A stretch of DNA of 64,000 bases from NCBI GenBank assembly GCA_020631735.1, contig CM036191.1:40655335-40719334 (forward strand), written 5' to 3'. Under the pieces are notes generated by a model. That model was not told the DNA's origin, made no database searches, and saw only the letters and a program-made list of their open reading frames with translations. Shown here in pieces: positions 10,836 through 22,822 of the stretch (position 1 is the stretch's first letter; each line of letters opens with the position of its first letter). The DNA is from Saccharum officinarum (taxonomy: Eukaryota; Streptophyta; Magnoliopsida; Poales; Poaceae). A program made the position numbers and the translations under genes.

Positions 10836-11010
10836 GCAACAGTGGCCCTTAAACTTGTAAGATTGTGTCATATAGGTCCACGAACTTTGAAAATACATTA
10901 TTATAGATCCCTAAACTTGTTAAGTGGGTGCACTGCAAATCCATGCAAGCCACGTGAGCATTTTTTTGCCGACGTGTCATACTAGTGTGGCATGTAATTT
11001 TATGTTTAAC
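10836..11010. other. MULE-terminus-like sequence, single end only
   Basis: The sequence GTGGCCCTTAAACTTG, TGTGTCATATAGGTCCACGA and ATCCCTAAACTTG has the phrase pattern of the Mutator-like termini at 20878 and 25246. I found no matching opposite end. Unit B keeps only a remnant of it (CTAGTCCACGAACTTTG at 13690), so the insertion probably predates the duplication. The rest of 9815-12240 shows no coding sequence. Confidence 0.4.
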
Positions 11011-12247
11011 CCTTCAAATTTATTTTTCTCTTGAAAAATAGACTATGAGCAGCAACGATGGAACTCCAGGAACCACGCGAATCACGCGGACTTCTGCGGG
11101 AGCAAGGAAGAGAAGAGTAGGAAAGAGAGGAAGGAGAAAGGATTGTATATTTTTAAAGTGAAAAATAAATAAGAGGGGTTAAAATTAAAATATATACATC
11201 AGAACCCATTGGCTATCTCTTGTGATGATTTCATATAGGTTTTGACTATAATATTTCCTAACAACACTTGGCGGAATGGTTTGGGATGTGTCTACCTTGG
11301 TATTAGTGATGTTTCTATGACAGTTTTTCTTACTCGTCGTTATTACAACCCGTGTTCTTTTTTACAACCCAATCTAGAGAACATTATAAATCAATGATGC
11401 GTTGCTCCATCGTAACTACAAATACGTCACAAAGAAGGCTAGATTTGTTGTAGTGCTAGTTGGTACAAATGAAATCATATGTTAGATTATCCTTTATGCA
11501 TCACTGTATACCATATTCTAAACCTAGAGTAATACTCTAAGATGTTACTCCATGTTTGTGTTACAAACCCTGGTTCCAAACACAAACTCATGGTAATACT
11601 CACCCTGAACCCTACAACATCCAGTTTGAAACACAAACACAGGGTAACAATACTCTCAAACTTCACTCACCATGAGCATCACTACAAGCTTTTAACATAA
11701 AGTGTGGTTGTACGTGCGTATCATTGCAAACGGTTCATTTATTGTAATATGATGATTGTAATAAAGCCTATTTCTCTAGTAGTGTCTAGAAACATGTTAT
11801 CCACTCAAATGATTTTTTCGCACGCCACACATTAGTGCCTCTTCTCTTTTCTACATAACAAACTTCAACATATTTAAAAAATATTATTACAAGTGGGCAA
11901 CTCATTTTGTTTGGCCGCATGACTAGGCCAAGCACTCAAATGCATCTTACGTGCAGCACCAATCAACATGCAAATTAAAGCACACCACTAACACACATAA
12001 GCAAGCAGTTAGGGTATTTCCCTTGAAATCAAGTACTAGACCACGCCTCCAAGCCACGGCATTCACTTGCATGGACTTCTAGTATGCATCTTACGTGCGC
12101 CTCTAACCAAACTGTCGCACGCATGCAGCTGCTGACCTACTCTCCAACACAAACGTACATGACTGAATAAAGCTCACACAGACACGTATAACACAATATT
12201 ATCTCGACCCAACATATATTGTGAAACATAAACACAACATCCTCCAT

Positions 12248-12690
12248 TTATGCAATGGCAACATAGCTTGGCAGCTTTGAATCGCCTGGCCGAGCAAACA
12301 CTATCTGCATGTCATACAAACAGTAGTCAACCCAAAGTTACCTTATAACTGAAGTTAATCACTATTGTTAACTATATAGCTAGTTTCGATAGTAAGCGTG
12401 TACCTGGTAATCTATAGCTATGCGTGATTTGAATAAAGCCACAGCGTAACCTAAATAATACTCCCAAGTGCGGATGAATTTTCCGTCAAATCCAAGTGCA
12501 GAAGCTTTCCTGCAGAATATCAAAATAAAACATAGAGAATCTAAATAAGCACTTGCAGCTTAGATTGAGTTTGAGGTAGTATTGATTTACTCTCTGTGAA
12601 CTTGCAACCAGTTTTCTTCACCAACCGTATTGCTAAAGTGCCCCAACCACAACAAATGTCAAGAACATGATGACCTGACGCCACCTTAGC
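12248..12690 (-). pseudogene. truncated tandem copy of cyclopropane fatty acid synthase
   Basis: Three pieces are recognisable on the minus strand. 12591-12690 encodes the SAM-binding segment (AKVASGHHVLDI then CCGWGTLAIRLVKKTG), with the motif-I glycine changed: DICCGWG, against DIGCGWG in the main copy. 12404-12509 encodes KASALGFDGKFIRTWEYYLG and ends DYQ. 12248-12304 encodes the C-terminus IVFARPGDSKLPSYVAIA and stop. The SAM exon is fused mid-way (after TTCACAG) to the end of the exon that precedes 12509, removing the four intervening exon regions seen in the main copy. It is a 3' fragment left by tandem duplication plus internal deletion. Confidence 0.85.
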
Positions 12691-12862
12691 CTTCAGTTAA
12701 ATGGAATCATTGCAACAACAGGACATCATATATATAAATTTTACTTTTAAATACAATGTTTGTTTTACGAAATGACTCCATTATACAATATATAGAGGGC
12801 GCATGATAAATCCTTTCGTGAAGGCAAGGGCCCTAAAATTTCATGAAAAAAGGGTCATCCTA

Positions 12863-15840
12863 TGATGAGAGGGTACCGGGAGGACGATGAACATGAGAAG
12901 ACATAAATGGAGCGATGGCATTCACCTGTCCAATGAGATGCCAAATTTATTTGCAGTTGGTGGAGTGATGGCGTAGGCCCATAGCCATGCAGGCATGCAG
13001 CATGATGTCCCTGGGGTTCCACTACCACGAATTTTTTTTTGGGTCTATCTAACAGATTCATTTTTAGAGACATGTCAGCCATAAGAATAACAACGAGCTC
13101 CGTCTCAACAGCATGTCATGTGACCACATAGGTTTCATCTAACACGTCTGCCTGGCCCACTATATATATATTCTCTTTCCATGAGCTGATCCATTCAACT
13201 CAAACTGTCTAAAGAAACACCTCCTAGGAAACTGAAAGAATACAAGATATGTACCAGATGAATTCACCACACGTTGCTGCGGAAATTTGAGTTAACCTTG
13301 GAGAAATACGGGGTGAATGAAACAAAGAGTAAAGTAGCATGTTTGTTGATACAATTACAACAGCTGTTTCGGTCATTGCCTCATTGGCAAAGACAAAGAG
13401 CGTGGAAAAGAAAAGGAAATGGAATTGTTTGGGCCGAACCCGGGCCTCGCTATCTTGCGTTCAACAGAAAGTGGAGTGGTGGGGCCATATCTAGCGTGAG
13501 TTTACTGCCTCCGTCATTCCATTGGGCCGTAACACACAGCAGGCCGCAGCAGTAGCAACTAGCAACAATAAGAGTTCCTACTCAATTAGTCTCCATTACT
13601 CTATTAGTCTTATTCACATATCAAAATAGGAACTTTAGGGTGGTCAAATGTGACCACACAAGATGCTACTGAATAAATAAGAGTTAACTAGTCCACGAAC
13701 TTTGAAAAAATGCATTTATGGATCACTCTATACCATATTCTAAACCTGGATTAATACTCTAAGATGTTACTCCAAGTTTGTGATACAAACCCTGCTTTCT
13801 AACACAAACTCGTAGTAATACTCCAAACATTACAACATCGGGTTTGATACACAAACACAGGATAAAAAAATACTCTCAAACTTCACTCACCATGAACATT
13901 ACTACAAGCTTTTAACATAAAGTGTGGCTGGACGTAGTATGATGTTTGTAATGAAAGCCCATTTCTCTATAGTAATGTCTAGAAACATGTTATCCACTCA
14001 AATGATTTTTTTCGCACGCCACAAATTAGTGCCTCTTCTCTTTTCTACATAACAAACTTCAACATATTTAAAAAATATTATTACAAGTCATCAACTCATT
14101 ATGTTTGGCCGCATGACTCGGCAAAGCACTCAGATGCATCTTACGTGGAGCACCAATCTGATGCAAATTAAAGCACCACTTACACAAATAACCATGCAAC
14201 TAGGTACTTCCCTTGACATCAAGTACTAGACCACGCCTCCAAGCCGAAACATTCACCTGCATGGACTTCTAGCATGCATCTTACGTGACTCTCTAATCAA
14301 ACTATCTCACGCATGCAGCTGCTAACCTGCTCTCCAACACAAACGTACATGACTGAATAAAGTTCACACTGACACCTATGATACAACATATATTGTGAAA
14401 CATAAACACAACATCCTCCATTTATGCAATGGCAACATAGCTTGGTAGCTTTGAATCGCCTGGCTGAGCAAACACTATCTGCATATCATACAAACATTAG
14501 TCAACTAAAAGTTACCACATAACTGAAGTTAATTACTATTGTTAACTTATCTAGTGTGGATAGTAAGCGCGTACCTGGTAATCTATACAAATGCGCGATT
14601 TGAACATAGCCGCACAATAACCTAAATAATACTCCCAAGTACGGATGAATTTTTCGTCAAATCCCAGGGCAGAAGCTTTTCTGCGAAACATCAAAACAAA
14701 TAAGAGAATCTAGTACTAAGTAGTATAAATAAATAAGCACTTGCAACTAAACTTGAGTTTGAGGTAGTATTGTATTTACTCTGTTTGCGGCGAAGTTGTC
14801 CCACCAGTTCATTAGAGTCGTGTAGTAGTGGTCCCCAATATTCTCAACATGTTGTATGCTGCACACAGGAGTACTGAACTGTGTGATAATGCATAGATCA
14901 CTTTGTAAAACGATAGCTATGAAGTATAGTTGAGTACATACTTGAGCCTTGATGCATTAGTCATGGCAGACACAATCCGGCCTAGAGACGGTAGGCAGCC
15001 ACCGGGGAAGATATATGTCTTTGCAAACTCAGGCCGCAACCTCATCTTGTCATACATTTCCTCTACGAGCGCAATGGTCTGTGCATATAAAAATTTTCAG
15101 AAAAAATAGTTTGTTGAAGACTAACGTTATCCCCAATCATACAATTCCTCTGGAATCGCGATGCACTATGCATATAAATTTAATTTTCAGAAAAAAATTA
15201 GTTTGTTGAAGACTAACATTATCCCCAATCATACAATGCTGTATAAGATAAATATATATTGGTAATGATCAACCTGGAGGACAAATATGCCATGTTCTGC
15301 CAAATGATACTCGCAGGAGGCAAAAAAGTCTTCGTAGAACTCATGGCCAACGTGTTCAAGCATCTCACTAAATGAGCAAAGAGAAGATATATCAGACCAG
15401 CAGCTGAGCTATCATTTCTATGATCACTTCAGCAGTACCACTCACCAACTTATAATCCTATCAAATTTTTGGCCATTCGGTATTTGACGGTAATCACAGA
15501 GCAGGAGAGTTATGCGGTCCTGCATATACAATAGATATTTGTTGTCACGCTTTTAAAATTTCCAATGCTAGCTAATATTTCTAAAAGACAGTCTCGGGCC
15601 ACTACTATCAAGAAAGGAATAAACTTACCTCTAATCCAGATTCTTTCACCTTTCTCTTGGCGTATTTCAGTTGCTCCTCAGATAATGTAATTCCTGTGCA
15701 CTTGCAACCTGTTTTCTTCACCAACCGTATTGCTAAAGTGCCCCAACCACAACCAATGTCAAGAACATGATGCCCTGACTCCACCTTAGCCTTCAGTTAA
15801 ATGGATTCATTGCAACAACAGGACATCATATATATATAGG
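12863..15840. repeat. tandem segmental duplication, unit B
   Basis: The second unit is homologous to 9236-12845. It includes the downstream flank and the last seven exons of the main cyclopropane synthase gene. Homology to unit A ends just past the acceptor of the exon at 15629-15790: both copies have CTTCAGTTAAATGGA-TCATTGC and GGACATCATATATATA and then diverge. 12863-14421 holds no other gene. Confidence 0.8.
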
Positions 15841-18800
15841 GTCATGTTGATTTTTATATGCAAGCTATTAAGTAATTAATAAGGTAATGCATATACTGCG
15901 GTTGTCTCATGATCAGGTGAGATTTATGATCTAAGAGAGTTCAAACAAAGCACAATTAATGCATATTATGATTTTCTTACCTTATTAATGAGACTGTCAT
16001 GCTTACGTAGCTGGGCTGCTTCTAAGCTCTCGTCCTCCGCCTACCATTAGAACCAATATATCCAGGTCATTAAGCAATCTCAAGAGTATTACTCACAAGA
16101 GTATATATACTACATCATTTTCTTGTTCGAGAACAGAGCTACATAATTTACAATGTGGAAATCAAATCAGGAGATTTTGCAAACCTTGAAAATACCACAA
16201 GAATACGTCATTGTTGGATCCAGATAAAGAGCAAAGAAATCATTACTCTGCACAAAAATATTTCACATTGAAATAAATCTGTCACTACTTAGTCAGTTCA
16301 ACAATGGAAGTGAATGATTTCCAGCATATGGATGGAGGGAGAACAGTTGTAAACTTCGAGCAGTTAGTTATCTTATTTATTCTTAAAAATATAAACAAAG
16401 CTCACTAACCAGATCATAGTGTTCAGATATATTTTTACGAGCTTTGGATACACTATTCTTCCGCCAGGCATGACGCAGAAAATATTTTGCAAATGCAACT
16501 CCACTAATTCCAAGCAACGGTGTCCACCAGGCCTTCCTTGTATAAGCACTGCAGGGCACATTTGAACAAGTTCAGCAATATCATATTCATATACGATCCT
16601 TCATATTGATGAAGCAGTTCAGATGTTTGTCTTAGAATTAAGATGAGATACCTTGTCTTAGTAGTGCTGTATAACCTCTTTCGTTCACATCTATTAGCCA
16701 ATATAATCTGTACCAATCTGTACTAGCCAATCATGCCTATGAAAACAATCAAACATGCCTATGAAAATTCTTTTTTATTAAGAATTTTCCGACTAACATA
16801 ATTATTTTTTTAAAAAAAATGGGTTTCCCTTTTCTATTCCGAGAATAATTTGTTTTCAGCGTGCAAGTTTAATGTATTCAAGGCACGCCCACCATTTTCC
16901 CACTAACATATTGGAAAAGATTAGACAAGAATTGAATCAATTGTGGTAGAAGGATTATCTTGAACTTGCTTTCCTAGTCTCCTAACTTCACTAGATTTTA
17001 TAAATATGTAAAAAACCAATCGGCCAGACACTCGTCTTACCCGCACAAGGTTCACAAGGCCGTTTCGGTGATCAACAAATGAGATATAGCCTTGGATGTA
17101 GGCAGATGCAAAACCAAGGTCTCCTTCTGTTGCAGCCTAATGAAAACATGAGGCAAAGTAAAGATGTATATCTCACATGAGATGTGAAGAAGAAAGCAGA
17201 ATGTAGTTTGTAAGGTCAAAAAAAAACTTCGAAAAAGGCAGGAAAGATAGAAGAGAACCTTCCAATAGAACTGGGGATCGTGAACTCGTATCACAGATTT
17301 TATAGGACATTTCTCACATGCTTTACCAAAACTAAACGTAGTGCCTCCTTCCTCGAGCATGCTGTGCACAAAACTCATATGAGAATCTTGACTAGAGAGA
17401 CTGTGCTGTGTAAGGATTCGTACTATCTAGCCTCACCAGAAGTTACCAATAGATATGTATTGGTCTAAATTTCTTGCTACCAAATAACGTGCGCCAGCCT
17501 CAGTCCATGATGGGACCATCGGTTTTGGGTCAACCAAAAGGTCACATTTCATTCCAAGCAATCCTGAAGCTGCTGCTTTCCCAGCCTGAGTTAATTCAGT
17601 TTGCCATAAACAGAATGCACTCCCATAAATATCTGCATAATGTTCAGCACCTTAGTGATGAAATCTAAAAAGGTCAAGTGCACATGGAATACCTTAACAC
17701 TGTCCTCATGGTATCCGTAGCCTGTTATTCAAAAAGAGTGCAACATTTCAGTCTTACTTATATTGTAATTGGTTAAATGGCATCCAGGTTGAGCTCATGA
17801 TTAGCCTTTGCAACATTTGGCATACCTTGATATGGGCCACAGAACCAAATTCCCCTCTTTCCTTGGATGTTCTTGAGCTCATGATTAGCCTTTGCAGCAG
17901 CAATGCAAGGAATTGGGTGTTTTGTATGCCATTTAAGCAATACATGATTGGGAACACGAGGAGGGTCCAGTGTCACAAGTAAAGGCCCGGCAGAGAAAGT
18001 TCCACAGTTAACACTTCCATATTGTGTAAAATATATTATAAATATATTCGTTGTTCAAGCATCATGCATATAATAAGATAAAAAATAAATCTAATGTCAC
18101 TTTATGAAGCTACCATGTTACTTAGTCACCTGAAGTATATTTAGCCAGGAGGTAACACAGACACCACTGCTTGTTGTCCCCAAGAAGTTCCTAGCGCTCC
18201 ATGCAGAGGAATTCTGTGGCATCAGACTTTCATCACAGTGGAGATACACATTACTGCGAAGACAAAAAATACAAGAATTGAAAATTATTGTAGCAGATCA
18301 TGTAAATGAGGAATAACACAATACATAGTGTATGTGTTACCTGCAGGTATACTGGAAAGCTTCTAGAGTCTTCACTTCCTCACGTGTTGCTTCAGCTCCT
18401 AGTACTTTTAGTGCATCTTGTGCATTAACACCTAATATGATCCTATCGTACATCTCCTCTGAACCATCAACCTCTAAAATTTGGTAACCTGCTTCCAGTA
18501 TCATAACATTTTTCTCATTAGTTAATAAGTAGGGTAATTTTCTGTAAGCAACTCTGTAGTTGGCAGTTCAAAAGTATTTTTTCCATAACCCAACTATATG
18601 TTGGTTATTTGGTTCAGCTAATTGTAAATGCACCCTGGCATTGAAAGAGCAGCCTCAGATCAGCAAAACCTAATAAAATTTAACCCCATCTGCTTCAAGA
18701 TAAGATTTGGTCTGCATAATTTGGCACCTTGAAGATTTGGACCAACTCCAAAATATATTTGTTCATCAACTTAATAAAGTTGTGATCTTAAAAATTTTAA

Positions 18801-18986
18801 ACATTGTGATTAAAACATTGTATCATATGAATATTAGCAATTTAATTTTTAGCAATATATGTTTTATAAAATAATATTATCAATATAATTGTTTGGTATA
18901 ATAAGTTCAATATCTTTAGTGCCATGGTGTAAGCTAAAATGATTATTTATACCATTGTAAGAGTTAAGAAGGTAGCCTAAGACCTA

Positions 18987-20186
18987 CACTACTACACAAA
19001 TCTTTTCCGAGGCGGACAAAAACGATTAACCGAGGCGGGCATCCCAACCGCCTCGGCTCAAAGGTCACGGTTAATAGATCTTTGCCGAGGCAGTTGAAAT
19101 GCCCGCCTCGTTAATCAATAAAAAACAAAAAAAAAACCAGCGAGCTCGTCGATGCGGCCCGCTGAGCCCATCGACGAGGCCCGCCAAGCCCATCGAAGCG
19201 TCGCCGCCGCTCGTCGGATCCGCTTGCGCTGCCACCACCGCTTCTCGGATTCAGATAGCCGCGAGCACCCGCTGTCGCGCCCCCATGCGCACGGGTGGCA
19301 GCGTGGCCCCACCACCCCCGGACCCGCACGTCCGCGTTGCCACGCGCCGGGGCCGTGCAGGACCAACGCCGCCGTGCTCCCGTGGCGCGGGCACATGTCC
19401 CCCGATGCAAATCCGCCGCCTCGGGGGCAGATCGACCATCGGAGGCACAGATCCACCGCCATGAGGGCACCGTGAGGCCCTCGCTCGTGTGCCCGCCATT
19501 GTATCCGCTCCCCACCGCCGTAGCCGTTGTAGCCGCTCCCCGCTGCCGCAGTCTGCGCACCAAATCCATTGAGGGGATGAGGGAGAGGGAGGATGCCGGG
19601 GCGCACGATGACCCTCCACCTCCACGCCGCAGCAGCGCGCCGAGGAGGCCCAGCGCCGCCGCAGTCGGTTGTTGCCGCCCCATGCGCCGCCGCCTCGGGG
19701 GTGGCCGCCTTGCGCCACCGCTGCATGCTCCCTCGATGGAGAGAAGAGGGCGAGTGAGGGAGAGAGAGGAGGATGGCGAGTGAGGGAGAGAGATAGAGGA
19801 GGCATCGGGTGTGGCGAGAGAGGAGGCGTTGGGTGTTTGTGCGGCTGGGAAAGGGATGGAGTTGGAGGGGTGAAAACCCTAGGTGTTGTTTATATAGAAG
19901 CCCGACAGAGCATTGGAAATGGCCTTTTTCGTAGCTTCGCTGTATATTTTCTGAGGCGGGCCTTATAAGTGGCCCGTCTCCGAAAATGGAGGTCCGTTAA
20001 TAGATTTTAGGTGGCGGTTCTTTTGTAACCGCCTTAGTAAATTGATTTTGCGAGGCGGTTAACTGTAACCGCCTCAGTTAAAAAATAACCGTCTCGGTTA
20101 ACCGCAATAGGTATTATAGTCCCAAAAATTCTGCCGCCTCTAAGGCCAATTTCAAAACGTCTCGCAAAAGATTTTCTGTAGTAGTG
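18987..20186. mobile_element. non-autonomous CACTA element in a CFA-synthase intron
   Basis: The ends are CACTACTACA and TGTAGTAGTG with a perfect CTA duplication outside (18984-18986 and 20187-20189). The subterminal regions carry inverted GAGGCGG/CCGCCTC repeats (for example CCGAGGCGGGCATCCC and AACCGCCTCGGTT). The GC-rich centre (19140-19860) is open in several frames on both strands, which reflects base composition; I see no TNP1 or TNP2 gene. It lies in the intron between exons 20560-20638 and 18341-18488, so it need not block expression by itself. Confidence 0.88.
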
Positions 20187-20877
20187 CTAGAATCTTCTTT
20201 TAATAATAAAACGAAATATGAAAATTTTGAATAAGTGGTGCAATAAGTATTATAGTCCCAATAATTGGTTGACTATAAACATTATTGAGAGTAGTAGTCA
20301 TTAGATCTATAGCCAAAGGGAAAAAAACCCATGGATATAGATGAAAATAGATATAGATCGATAATTGATAGATTTATTATGACAACTAAATAGAGACTAC
20401 AGTGTATATCTATCATGGCTATTACTTTAGCAAATCACCAAAGAGAAAACATTTATTATATATAAGTATTTTTATTAGTCATTATCTCCTGAAATTCCAC
20501 CCATCTGAAAACACGGTTTGATTAAATAGTTTTCTAAATGTTTGGAACAATGGATTTACCTCCTTTGGACATTGAAATAGAGCTGACTTCACAGCCGATC
20601 TTAATCTGACAACCATTGCTCTCCAATTCTTCCCTTACCTGCACATACATAAAATACGTCATGTGATACATATTACGGTTTATATATTTTACAGAAGAAG
20701 AGTTGCACGCAGCACCTTGTTCACGTAGGACCCTGAACCACCTTTGACGGTAAGCCATTGTGAGTGACTAAACAACTGAATGCATGCAGAATTCCATTGG
20801 ATTAATTAGCATCATAATTTGAATGAGATTCACAAGACCTTTTGATGCACGGTGAATTAGAATGGACAACAAGTAAA

Positions 20878-22299
20878 GAGAAAAATTCATAGCGGGTCCT
20901 TCAATTTGACAAGCGGTGTCATCTAGGTCATTTTACTCTTAAACTGCTGTTTCTGGGTCGATAAACTTGGCCTCGGGTATCATCCAGGTCCAAATGGATC
21001 CTAACCCATTCTATATGCTGACGTGGCAAGTTGACTGTGTATGACATGGGCCCACACGTTGTTTGAATAAATTATTTATTTTTGTTTCGTCACAGACCTG
21101 CCTGAGCGCACGTGCGTCGCGGAACGCCACGGTCTCCTGCTGTTCATCCTCCTCTAGCGGCAGCTCGAGGACGAGGGGCATGCGCCTCGCCTCCGCCTGC
21201 TGGGCCTGGCGGCCGTGCGGTCCGGGATTAGAGCGCAACGGAGGCCCTAACGGCGAGGACGGCGAACGTGGTGACCTCCTCACGGCGGCGCTTGGCAGTG
21301 GGGACCATCTACAGGTGCTGGTGGTGATGATAGTGGAGCAGCTGGTTGCCTTGCGCGCCAGCAGCATCCCTGGCGGCCCATGTGCCAGCTCGCCACCGCT
21401 CCCCTAGGCCGGGCCGTGACCGGAGCGAGTGCGGACCACCCTGGACTTTCACATACGGGCCATAGCTGTCACATGTTCCTATGCCACGCACCCACACGAC
21501 GTGCACAAAGAGGTTGCCACCACGCGGTGAGAGAACATGGAGTAATCTGGGCCCAAGGCGCCGCTTTGGTGGCGCACGACGCGGACGCGCTCCACGCTCG
21601 ACGCCATCCGCACCTCGCGGCTCTGGTGCAGGCTCTGTACCTTGGGAAGACAAAGAAGGGATCACTCCACGGCTCGAGGGATCTTTACTCCGCACGACGC
21701 ACGCACGGCAGTGCAGCAAGGGGCAGGGGCGGCGAGCGAGGACGATGCAGTGAGAGAGAGAGATGCGTGATCTGAAATTCGGATGGAGGCGTCGTCCGTT
21801 GGTTGGGCACGGTGCCCATGGCATAAGGCTGAGCTCGTCTAGGCATGGCGCCAATGGCATAAGGTCCAGCTCGCCCTGTGGCAGCATGGACCCGAGCTCG
21901 GTCCGAGCAGCATCCGCCGACCGAAGCTCGCCTCGATGCGTTGCCCATGATCCGGTGCTTAGCTTGCTGCATGGCGGTGGTTCGCCTGTGGATTGCCACC
22001 GGCCTTGCCCCCACGGTGCCTGCGGAAGCTGCCAGCAGCGCTCCCAGCAGCCATACCTAAAGACGAACCGTAGAGGAGAGGGGGAGAGAAAAAGGGTGAA
22101 GAAAAAAATGGGTCCCATGTGTTAAAGGCAAAGAATGTCCATGTCAGCATTGCCACATCAGCATATAGAGACAGCTAAGTCCTGTTTGGACCTGAATGAG
22201 ACCCAAGACCAAGTTTAAGGACTTTAAAATAACTTTTTGAGAGTACAAACCCAGATGACACCCTCTGCCAAGTTCAAGGACCAGCCTTGAATTTTACTC
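20878..22299. mobile_element. Mutator-like element in a CFA-synthase intron
   Basis: Imperfect terminal inverted repeats of about 125 bp are seen: left GGGTCCTTCAATTTGAC, GTGTCATCTAGGTCA and ATCCAGGTCCAAATGGA; the right end read in reverse gives TGGTCCTTGAACTTGGC, GTGTCATCTGGG and ATTCAGGTCCAAACAGGA. Flanking 9-mers ACAAGTAAA (20869-20877) and ACGAATAAA (22300-22308) match at 7 of 9 positions, as for an aged 9-bp duplication. The GC-rich interior (21090-22070) is open in several frames but encodes nothing I recognise. It lies between exons 22333-22434 and 20716-20775. Confidence 0.7.
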
Positions 22300-22822
22300 A
22301 CGAATAAACATATGAAGTAGATGTATAGTTACCTCAAGAAGCTGATTGTCGCGGAAAAATGAAAGAACAAAGAGAGCAGGGAAGCCCAATGCTTCCTTTG
22401 ACGTACTGGGCCAAATGCATGCACACATTGGGATCTGCAGACAATATACAATTTTCCCAGTGTCTTGAAATGATATGCATGAGAAGCTAGAGAAAATCTG
22501 TATAAGTGAATTAGTAACATACAAGGTAGGCATCCAGGAAGAGCTGTGAATATCTATGTGACTGAACGAATTGCCCCAAAGTTTCATGCCGGTCACGGTC
22601 TCTTTCGTGGTCCTCCAGGTACCTTCACATCAAAATAACGGATCAAATTTATCAATAAGTCAGCATGACATATATATTGCACAAATTCCCATCATTGAAC
22701 CCGGCCCTTCGGAACTTACTTGAGGGCATGATTCTTGAACTTGAATATCTCATGGATCACAAGCCAGAATCTGGGGCTAAGCAAATTGCTCTTCTGCACC
22801 AATACACTAGACATACCATTGC

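Larger units (their letters stand above)
9236..12845. repeat. tandem segmental duplication, unit A
   Basis: This segment matches unit B (12863 to about 15840) at many points: GATGAGAGGGTA-CGG-AGGAC at 9236 and 12863; the block around CAGCTGTTTCGGTCATTG at 10120 and 13360; the block around CTCAAACTTCACTCACCATG at 11650 and 13877; and the last exons of the cyclopropane synthase gene. Unit A holds extra sequence absent from B (about 10380-10830 and part of 10836-11510) and lacks several exons present in B. The MITEs at 9485 lie only in unit A. Confidence 0.8.

Noticed and set aside
11672..11790. Short CACTACAAG...CTAGTAGTG element
   Set aside because: The ends look CACTA-like, but the flanking triplets do not match and the corresponding sequence in unit B has lost the pattern. 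Too weak to list.
19099..19805. Long overlapping open frames on both strands
   Set aside because: They lie in the GC-rich centre of a CACTA element, overlap each other in many frames, and have arginine/alanine/proline-rich compositions typical of chance frames.
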